Notes under the pieces: model-generated
The model's input: the letters and a program-made list of their open reading frames with translations, nothing else
Database searches by the model: none
Told to the model about the DNA's origin: nothing
Program-made: the position numbers and the translations under genes
Assembly (NCBI GenBank): GCA_020796225.1
Contig: CM036758.1
Location: 66,229,274 to 66,293,273, forward strand
DNA from: Arion vulgaris
Taxonomy: Eukaryota; Mollusca; Gastropoda; Stylommatophora; Arionidae
DNA: 64,000 nt
Direction of reading: 5' to 3'
Shown here: positions 1 through 9,700 of the stretch, piece after piece
How the letters are laid out: every line of letters begins with the position of its first letter
How positions within the stretch are numbered: position 1 is the stretch's first letter

Positions 1-214
1 TCAATCATGTAAATCTAATAAACATTACTAATGTTACTATAAATAGATATATAAACATCAGAAATAGATATATAAACATCAGTTTCAGAAATGTATTTGA
101 CAATTACATATTAATGTGAGGTATCACAAATGTTCACGTACGAGATGTAAATGTGAGGATTGCCCGATTATTTTTTTTCCAATAACTAGCAAATATGATC
201 TAGAGATGCTAACC
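1..214. other. AT-rich sequence, nothing recognised
   Basis: Low-GC sequence with a short direct duplication (AAATAGATATATAAACATCAG twice in part, near 42-82). No coding signal or repeat shared with the rest of the window was seen. Confidence 0.4.
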
Positions 215-372
215 TTGTAAATAAAAAGAATTGCAGCAATCGGAAGTGCTGACCTACTTGTAGGAGCATAACTGGCACAACGTACGATCGCTCTTAGGCT
301 CAGATCACATACAAATCACACAGAGTGGTTAACAAGTGATCAATATGGAGCGTTCAAAGCAAGAGAAGAAGT
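215..372 (+). repeat. SINE-like repeat, family B, partial
   Basis: The stretch reading GGCACAACGTACGATCGCTC, then 'cttaggctcagatcacatacaaatcacacagagtggttaa' in sense, recurs at 3,185-3,440 (plus), 8,855-9,095 (minus) and 39,755-39,925 (plus, corrupted). Only the right half of the unit is present here. The family ends in a sequence close to the end of family A (8,264-8,525), so the two share a tail. No function is inferred beyond a short interspersed repeat. Confidence 0.65.
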
Positions 373-1190
373 TAAAAACAAGTAATACTTTTCAATTTCG
401 TTTTTAAAAATTGGTAAATGACATATTTTGTTTTTGGTACAGATAATTTTACTGTAGTATTTCCTGTTATCTCAGCAAATTATCTGTACAGATACATCGT
501 TGTGTTGAACTTGGCTACACGTCAGTGATTTACCAGTTTTATTATGGCACAAAATACATCAAACTAGTATTACCCACATTTATTATTCATAACTTTTTAA
601 ATTCAGTATCTGTATAGTAAGTATCAACTTTGTTAAACCTACTGTCTTGGTACTAGGAAGCACTAAGGAGTAAGCCCTGATATAAAATCTTCACTGCCTT
701 GTGGGTCAGTATGGTTAAGCAGAAGACTAGACGAGTAAATCTTGACCACAAATCCAGAGGGAGGGACCCTAAGCAGTTGATGGTTGTGTGTGTATTCCAT
801 CGTATGGCATCCTCTGCAAACCTTGCTTGATTGAAACATGTGAAACTTGTCTGTCCTTTAAATGAAAAACAGTAGAGTAGGGAGGGTTTTTGTGCAAAAT
901 GGGCAAGTCACATTCCCCATATTAGCTGCTCAGGCTAGGTATAAATGGAGATAACACTTTATCCTTGCTTTCGGCTTGGACACAACAAGGAAAGCAACAG
1001 TCAGAAGTTTTATAAGTCCTCCCAACTTAAAGATGAAAGAGGCCATATATCAACTATGCTGTAGTTTTGTTAATGTCACACAGATTGTGTTAAATATTAT
1101 TTCATTTTTGTATATAATTACTGTACTGTTATCAAAAGCTAAAACATTGTACCTTTAGAGATGTTACTGTAAAAACTGTAATACTTACGG
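373..1190. other. Unassigned intergenic sequence
   Basis: No gene recognised. A 60-codon ORF at 976-1158 lacks any family resemblance and has poor coding character. Part of 660-1,000 may be old repeat, but no second copy was found in the window. Confidence 0.3.
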
Positions 1191-1199
1191 TTCATGTCT

Positions 1200-1590
1200 C
1201 ACATCCATACATTTCTACTAGAAATATACAAGCTCTAGTATTCTGATCTTTGTTGTTCTATCACTTAATTCCTATCCACTTTTAGTTGTTTAAGTTTATG
1301 TAAGGCTCTAAAAGTTCTTTCGAATACCTTCACATTATTTTCATCTCTTGTTAGAAGCAAATCTTGCATAGTAACTACTATTGTTTCAGTATTATTAAAT
1401 CCACAATTTAAATCCCTGTCTATGTTCTTTTCACTTTCCTAATTATCAATAGTTATTCAATGGTACATAGAGCCAATACTGACATACGGATGCGAGTCAT
1501 GGGCAGTAAACACCTGGGACAAAGATTTGTCAAGATACATGATCGTCTACGCCAACCTGAAAAGCACCTGATAATGATGAATTATCAATA
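1200..1590. mobile_element. LINE reverse-transcriptase tail remnants
   Basis: Two pieces of decayed non-LTR retrotransposon. Positions 1,445-1,585 (plus) read like the RT C-terminal segment 'TDIRM..', with the DNA caatactgacatacggatgcgagtc that recurs as the unit of the array at 53,865-54,490. Its end also matches the end of the 54.5-54.98 kb LINE fragment, with an internal deletion. Positions 1,200-1,440 look like minus-strand RT debris with many stops. Confidence 0.45.
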
Positions 1591-2690
1591 TAAACTGTGC
1601 ATAAATGTAGACTATCATTAAAAGATGAGGATGGTCATGTATGTTGTATATTGCTAGAGGCATTGGCTAGGACAGCTCTCCGATGGATAGCAGATCAGAA
1701 AAGAAATCCTGTATGTAAAAGCAAACATGGAGAAAAACTGTCGAAATAAGTTAAAAGATTGTGACCTAATGTAGGAAACTGGTAAAAAGGCAGAAAACCC
1801 TAACAATGTAATGCTCTTGTTGAAGCCTTATGTGTCAAAAATAACATGTGGATATAGATAGAATTATCAATATAGTTAGCTATCAACCAACTGTTGGATA
1901 ATGCCTCTAGATCAGACATATCCATTGTTTTTAATATATTGGGGCATTGCTGACTTGATGGTTGTGGAGGCGGGACACCATTGGATGATTGCAATACTAC
2001 CGATAATAATAACAATAGTAATGTTAACATAATTGAGATGCTGACGATTTTTCCAGTGAAAAAGCAAAAGAGTGGGGTTAGGGTGCAATAGGATGTTTAC
2101 AAAATAAAATAAGTTTGAATAAGTGAAAAGATCGTGTTCATATGAGTGCTGCAAAAAAACTGAAAAATAGTGTTTTCTTGGAATTTGATTAACGTTAAAG
2201 TCAACAGAGCCAAAAAAGGAGAGATTAATAAATTATACGGGCACCATAGCCCCACCGGTGCAGCACTGGACATTGTTGCTCTAGCTGTTTAACAGTTAGA
2301 CAAGACGAACAACAGCTAATTGTGACCCTATTACTGGTTGTTATAGTCAAATGTTTTCAACATGTTGGCAAACAGCTTGAATAATATATAAGCATGATCA
2401 GAAAATAAACTTTCTACCAAAGACTATTTCAAAAACATGAAGCAGGAAAATATTTTGCTGTAGTAAATTGTAAACCATTAACCAGATCAAATTGTGGTAG
2501 CATATTTGCAAAAATATTCAAGTTTCTATGCAATAAAACATGAAACACAATAATGAGGACGGTGGTTAAACTGATTAAATTCTATTACACACTGAAGTCT
2601 CATGGTAGTTAATGTGTTGAATACTCTGCCTGATAAATTATTTCCCTTGTGGGTTGAATGCACTAATGTTGTGGTTAATTCCCCTTCCTT
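1590..2690. other. Unassigned intergenic sequence
   Basis: AT-rich with short ORFs on the minus strand (1,800-2,154, 2,526-2,717) that overlap in different frames and match no family I know. Nothing supportable is seen. Confidence 0.3.
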
Positions 2691-2696
2691 TGTTAA

Positions 2697-2866
2697 ACTA
2701 AAGAGACCCTGAAACAAACTTTGCTGAGAGAGGCAGGAAATATTGGTCTCAGTTCCATGGAGGAGATTGAGCGAGTTGCCCAGGATAGAGCGGTATGGAG
2801 AATTTGCTTGCAGGCCTTATGTAGCGTATGACGGTACGAGAGGAATTATTATTATTTGTTCAATAC
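2697..2866 (+). mobile_element. LINE 3' end with ATT-rich tail
   Basis: The plus strand encodes the RT C-terminal tail (translation near ETLKQTLLREAGNIGL), followed by a 3' end of the form ggtacgagaggaattattatt. The same 3' end occurs at 16,770-17,300 (minus), 48,600-49,100 (minus) and 52,120-52,365 (plus). The copies share the codons around 'SSMEEIERVAQDRAVW'. This is a 5'-truncated copy of a non-LTR retrotransposon ending in a simple ATT repeat. Confidence 0.75.
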
Positions 2867-3184
2867 TGATCTGTGAGAAAATGGTATCGAATGAATAGGA
2901 AGGAAAGGAAACGGCATAAACTGCTCTTTGAGAACTGGAGCCCACAAATGGGGTACAGCATTCAGGACATGATTCATAATTTCTAGAGATTGCAATCACA
3001 AGACTAGAGTTGTAAAACAAACCAGTTTGGTTGGAGATCATTTTTTACCCTAATATGTGAAAGATCTTTCCCAGAAAAAGTATATAAGGTGGAAATAATA
3101 ACTGCTATAACTAAAATTAACTGCTAATATTTCAGAAAGTTCAGCATACAAATGTAAATCAAAATTACTGAATTAGAAATCGAC

Positions 3185-3440
3185 TATGTGTTGTCGAGTC
3201 TCACATGGGAAGCAAAGGATAGCACCACTGTGACCTACTACAAGGCATGTCATAAGAGGCGACTGAGGTAGGGGCCTAGGGAATCTCTCCCTAGTAAATA
3301 AAAAGTGTCGCAAAAATTGGATGTGCTGGCTTAATTGTAGGCGCATAGCTGGCACAACGTACAATCACTCTTAGGCTTAGATCACATACAAATCACAAAG
3401 AGTGGTTAAATAAATGATCAATATGGAGCGTTTGAAGAAG
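3185..3440 (+). repeat. SINE-like repeat, family B, near full length
   Basis: About 255 bp, starting near 'cgactatgtgttgtcgag' and running through 'gcatgtcataagaggcgac' to 'acaaagagtggttaa'. It matches copies at 215-372, 8,855-9,095 and 39,755-39,925. It lies in the presumed 3' untranslated or downstream region of the selenoprotein U-like gene, in the orientation opposite to that gene. Confidence 0.7.
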
Positions 3441-3615
3441 AATTACAAATGTAAGTAAAAATTACTGAATCAAGAAAACAATTGATACAGTTAACAACTA
3501 TTCTTGAGATGAAACTTTACATTAACTAAGAACAAAAAATAGTATATCTGCAATCAATACAAAGATTCCATACAGAGTTATCTGTCATGGTACTTGTTTG
3601 CAATTCTTCAAACTT

Positions 3616-3788
3616 TTATTTTGCTGCTTTCTTCATTGGCATAGCACAGGCCTGATCATCACAGCTTGGACCTTCACTGCCAGCATGACCATCAACATGC
3701 CCCTTGATGCCCAATGCCTTCAGGACATCATTTGGATCCACATGATCACCAGGAGTCTCTTGTTTGAAGGATAACAAAGCTTTTCCAT
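3616..3788 (-). CDS. PRXL2B: PRXL2B-like terminal exon
   Basis: Acceptor TAATTAG precedes ATGGAAAAGC. The exon encodes DGKALLSFKQETPGDHVD, then PNDVLKALGIKGHVDG, and ends MPMKKAAK-stop. The first two bases complete a codon with the G left by the previous exon. This is the family's C-terminal beta strand and helix plus a lineage-specific tail with two Cys. Confidence 0.88.
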
Positions 3789-6700
3789 CTAATTAGAGAC
3801 AAAAATAAAGTCGTTATAAATATATAAAACTGAAATTTACACATGTATAGTCACCTTCTTCTTCTTCTTCTTTTCCACCATTTACTTCTTAAGCGTAGAA
3901 GAAATATTCTGTAAAATACTATTTTAAAAAAGACTGTATCATACCATCGAGCCACAGCTTAACAAAGGAAGAAACGAAACTGTACCGAAGCAATATTTGC
4001 CATCATGCAGTTAATGGAAAGGACAGGAAAAAGCGTTCTATAGCGTACGTGGAAACAAGATATGGAAAGTATTGTCAACCTATGGAGTTTATTATTATTA
4101 TGGAGTTAATGACCATTTAATTCATCTTTGCAAGAGACTTTTTATAAACAGCTATGTTTCTATCTTCATTATTAGCTAAGAAAACTGATGTTTTGCATTA
4201 CTTTCTGAACGTGTCTCATAAATACAATATTGAAAATAATGTACCTGTGAAGTCAAAGTAAGACTCGCCTGAATTGCGAGGTATGCTAGTGATAAGGAAA
4301 GCAAGCATTAACATAAAAATCAGTCAGAAGCACCATGACTATGCCTGAATTCATAGCAGATAAACAGAAAACAAACATATGAACCTCTATAAAAATGCAA
4401 TCATATAAAACACATCTAGGGTCTCTGAACACAATCATTCTACCTTTGTTCACAACAAGAGCACCGCCATTCTGCCATCCATCTCCAGCAAAGTTTCCAT
4501 CCACTTTATTCTTTCTGCTCTATAAATACAAGACAATAAATAGATAACAATAAATACATGATGAATGAATCTATAAAATATAATGTGTCTAAGTATACAG
4601 AACAAGCAGCGACAGTAGATGTGGGGCTTGTACAGGTTTGACAGGCACTTCATCTATTGTGATGTCAAGATCTACAATAGAGGTTACACAAAGCGTTGTT
4701 GTTCGTCCATCTCGAGTGATGGAGACCACTCTGTTCATTTAATAAATTTATTTTAATGACATGGGTCTAGTCAGTAGATGACAGACTGGAAAGCTCTTGG
4801 ACAATCAGGCTTGACAGTGTTTCATATTTTGTAATGTTGTATTCGTTTTTCTGGCTTGTTTCATTTGTCCTAGACTGAATGATATAAATTTGTATTACAC
4901 AATTAAATAATTTAGTTAACCATTCGTTGATTTTTCTACAGGTAATAATTTATACTAAAACCTTCTATATCTGTTCTACAATGGAGCAACATTTTATTTG
5001 AATATATTAAAACATTGACTGTTTTACAAAAAATAAACAAAAGCATATCCTATTCTTGGTAGAATCTATAATGTGGCAGTGTGTGCTACTCAATGAGTTG
5101 GGCAATCTTCTACAAGAAAAAGGATGGTCTTGTCAGCGGATATCTACAACCTAGAAGGCACACTAATAATGAAAAGGTTGATTTCCTTTGTTGGAGACAG
5201 ACCAGAAGCATTACAAGACATGCATTGTTTTGGAACCCGTAGGGAAAGAGGAATAGGGAAAGGTTTAGAAATACCTGGAGAAGAGAGCTGGACACTGATA
5301 TTAAATGGATAGGCAAGATGTAGAAAGAATTGGACAGAATGGCAAGAGAGAAGAAAGACTGGAAGAAGTTTGTTGAAGACCTCTGCCCCTTTGGGAGTTG
5401 AAAAATGAAGAAGACAACTGATGTTTGGTAATAAAGAGCCTTCTTATTTATCAATTTTCTTATTTATAGAGCCTCTTATTTATAAGTTCTTATTTATAGA
5501 ACATTCTCTTATTTATCAATGCCTTCTTATTTATAGAGCCTCTTATTTATCCATTTTCTTATTTATAGAGCCTTCTCTTATTTATCAATTTCTTATTTAT
5601 AGAGCCTTCTCTTATTTATCAATTTTCTTATTTATAGAGCCTTCTCTTATTTATCAATTTCTTATTTATAGAGCCTTCTCTTATTTATCAATTTCTTATT
5701 TATAGAGCCTTCTCTTATTTATCAATTTTCTTATTTATAGAGCCTTCTCTTATTTATCAATTTTCTTATTTATAGAGCATTCTCTTATTTATCACTTTTC
5801 TTATTTATAGAGCCTTCTCTTATTTATCAATTTTCTTATTTATAGAGCCTTCTCTTATTTATCAGTTTTCTTATTTATAGAGCCTTCTCTTATTTATCAG
5901 TTTTCTTATTTATAGAGCCTTCTCTTATTTATCAGTTTTCTTATTTATAGAGCCTTCTCTTATTTATCAATTTTCTTATTTATAGAGCCTTCTCTTATTT
6001 ATCAATTTTCTTATTTATAGAGCCTTCTCTTATTTATCAATTTTCTTATTTATAGAGCCTTCTCTTATTTATCAATTTTCTTATTTATAGAGCCTTCTCT
6101 TATTTATCAATTTTCTTATTTATAGAGCCTTCTCTTATTTATCAATTTTCTTATTTATAGAGCCTTCTCTTATTTATCAATTTTCTTATTTATAGAGCCT
6201 TCTCTTATTTATCAATTTTCTTATTTATAGAGCCTTCTCTTATTTATCAATTTTCTTATTTATAGAGCCTTCTCTTATTTATCCATTTTCTTATTTATAG
6301 AGCCTTCTTATTTATCCATTTTCTTATTTATAGAGCCTTCTCTTATTTATCCATTTTCTTATTTATAGAGCCTTCTTATTTATCCATTTTCTTATTTATA
6401 GAGCCTTCTCTTATTTATCCATTTTCTTATTTATAGAGCCTTCTCTTATTTATCCATTTTCTTATTTATAGAGCCTTCTTATTTATCCATTTTCTTATTT
6501 ATAGAGCCTTCTCTTATTTATCCATTTTCTTATTTATAGAGCCTTCTCTTATTTATCAATTTTCTTATTTATAGAGCCTTCTCTTATTTATCCATTTTCT
6601 TATTTATAGAGCCTTCTCTTATTTATCCATTTTCTTATTTATAGAGCCTTCTCTTATTTATCCATTTTCTTATTTATAGAGCCTTCTTATTTATCCATTT

Positions 6701-9700
6701 TCTTATTTATAGAGCCTTCTCTTATTTATCCATTTTCTTATTTATAGAGCCTTCTCTTATTTATCCATTTTCTTATTTATAGAGCCTTCTCTTATTTATC
6801 CATTTTCTTATTTATAGAGCCTTCTCTTATTTATCAATTTTCTTATTTATAGAGCCTTTCTTATTTATCATTTTCTATTTATAGAGCCTTCTTATTTATC
6901 ATTTTCTTATTTATAGAGCCTTTCTATTATCAATTTTCTTTTTTATAGACCTCTTATTTATCATTTCTATTTATAGAGCCTTCTCTTATTTATCAATTTT
7001 CTTATTTATAGAGCCTCTTATTATCATTTCTTATTATCCTTTTATTTATCAATTTTCTATTTATAGACCTTCTTATTTATCAATTTTCTTATTTATAGAG
7101 CCTTTCTTATTTATCAATTTTCTTATTTATAGAGCCTTCTTATTTATCAATTTTCTTATTTATAGAGCCTTTCTTATTTATCAATTTTCTTATTTATAGA
7201 ACCTTCTTATTTATCAATTTCTACATTTATAAAAAATTAATTCAAATCATATCTAGCAACAACCAACCTCAGATATGACTCCCCGTGTCTTCTTGCCTAA
7301 CAATGCAGGAACCATAGAAAAGACATTTAACCTGTAATAGACAACAATAAGTCTCAAGTTTATGGAATAAAAACTTAAAGAAGGAAAGAACGCAATAAAT
7401 TTACAAATTCCATTTTTTATAAACAGGGCAGGATAAGATTTTAATGACAAAAATATTTGTATAAAACAAATTAAATTATCTGAAGTTCCTAATTTTACCT
7501 AATTGAATTGTCCACAAAAAGATATATTTTATCCTATTTTCAATATAAATAAACATTCATCAAGCCTATTGCAGAACATGTCTCATCACAACCTGCCTGA
7601 AAACTTTGCTGCAGAACATCGTTCTCATCACAACCTGCCTGAAAACTTTGCTGCAGAACATCGTTCTCATCACAACCTGCCTGAAAACTTTGCTGCAGAA
7701 CATCGTTCTCAAACCTTCCTGAAAACTTTGCTGCAGAACATCGTCTCATCAAACCTGCCTGAAAACTTTGCTGCAGAACATCGTTCTCATCACAACCTGC
7801 CTGAAAACTTTGCTGCAGAACATCGTCTCATCACACCTGCCTGAAAACTTTGCTGCAGAACATCGTCTCATCAAACCTGCTGAAAACTTTGCTGCAGAAC
7901 ATCGTTCTCATCAGAGCCTGCTTGAAAACTTTGTCTCCAGCAAGTTCTCCCCCTCAATATCATATTCAATGTTTCTTTAATGGCAAGTTGCCACAACTGT
8001 TTAGCTCTACCCTGGCTCATCTTTCATGATCTACATAACATTTCTCTCCAAACGAGTGTGACGTTTAATGTGACCAGCATTTGTTTCAAAGGATTTCATT
8101 TTGTTCTTTAAAAAGCATTATTTCAATCCAAAAGCAAAGGCATAAAATTAAAAAGGAAGATGAAAATTTGTGTATCTAATTTTATAATTTTAATAGTCAG
8201 CCAAAACTTATAATCAATAACATAGAAGTATGATGAAAAATAAAATTGAACATACTGATATGTATCTCCTCCTTCTTCTTTGTGTTTGTTCTTTACATGC
8301 AATTTTAATCACTCTTTGTGGTATGTTTGTCTTTGCCAAGAACGTGTATACCTTGCATATTGGTTTGGTGGGCCCCTAAACACAGACTTCTACATGTTTA
8401 GGACATGTGCATCCGATTTCAGCCAAACCTCCTTAGTCACCTCTTACAACATGCGTGGCAGGTAACAGTGGTTCTATTCTTTACACCCCAAATTTAGGCC
8501 CTGGTAACCACTCGGCGACTGATATGTATAATTGTTGTATTCTTACTATTTTCTCTCTCTTATGACTTCCAGTACCGAAGAATAGAACTGTCTAATCTTG
8601 CATGTCATAAAAGGTGACTAAGTGAGTTAAGCGATAGTCCCAGAGTGTAAAAAAAGCAAACAGCTACGGAAACAGAGACAGAAAAAACCCAAACTGTTCA
8701 TGAAAATCCTGATGCTATAAAAGGCTCAAGATCGAAAGTGAGTGACATTTTTTGTCTGTCTTATGTGCCCTTGAGGCTTGATGAAGAATGATGATGTATG
8801 CCATCACTTTTTAATAACTAGTTTCTTACTTCTGTCAACATAGTCCCTGCACCTTAGGTCACACTATTTATACAATCGAAACTTCTTTGAACGTTCCATA
8901 TCAACTACTGGATAAAAAACTCTTTATGATTTATATGTGATCTGCGCCTAAGAGCGATTGTGCATTGTGCCAGTTATGTGCCTACAAGTAGGCCAGCACA
9001 TCTGCAATGTTTTGCATTTACTAGGGTAACTTAGTGCCTACCTCAGTCGCCTCTTGCAATATGCCTTATAGGCCAGGCAACACACAGACATAATCAAAAC
9101 TAAACATGTATAGTGTTTTGTATTACCTTCTGAATCCAAGCTGCTTGTAACAATCTTTCTTCAAGTCAATATACAAATCTGAAATAATGTAACAATCTTT
9201 CTTCAAGTCAATATACAAATCTGAAATAATGTAACAATCTTTCTTCAAGTCAATTTACAAATCTGAAATAATGTACAATCCTTTCAATCAATATACAAAT
9301 CTATAAATGTATATCTTTCTTCAAGTCAATATCAAATCTGATATAATGTAACAATCTTTCTTCAAGTCAATATACAAATCTGAAATAATGTAACAATCTT
9401 TCTTCAAGTCAATATACAAATCTGAAATAATGTAACAATCTTTCTTCAAGTCAATTTACAAATCTGAAATAATGTAACAATCTTTCTTCAAGTCAATATA
9501 CAAATCTGAAATAATGTAACAATCTTTCTTCAAGTCAATATACAAATCTGATATAATGTAACAATCTTTCTTCAAGTCAATATACAAATCTGATATAATG
9601 TAACAATCTTTCTTCAAGTCAATATACAAATCTGATATAATGTAACAATCTTTCTTCAAGTCAATATACAAATCTGATATAATGTAACAATCTTTCTTCA

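Noticed and set aside
3181..3260. Second SECIS candidate with ATGACATG and CATGTGAG
   Set aside because: Only 5 pairs can form, and it lies inside a SINE copy found elsewhere unlinked to selenoproteins.
3540..3615. SECIS candidate at ATGA (3,588-3,585, minus) in the 3' UTR
   Set aside because: The bases after ATGA (CAGATAACTCTG) do not pair with those before the following GA, so the required stem is missing. Other ATGA sites at about 3,041, 2,977 and 2,600 also failed. A covariance-model search is needed.
5430..7232. CRISPR-like array
   Set aside because: Units are contiguous without unique spacers and the context is eukaryotic; an ordinary minisatellite.
7503..7980. Short repeat ORFs (SHHNLPENFAAEHR) as a secreted repeat peptide
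   Set aside because: They are translations of the 42-bp intronic minisatellite; frames break in later units and no signal peptide or splice link is present.
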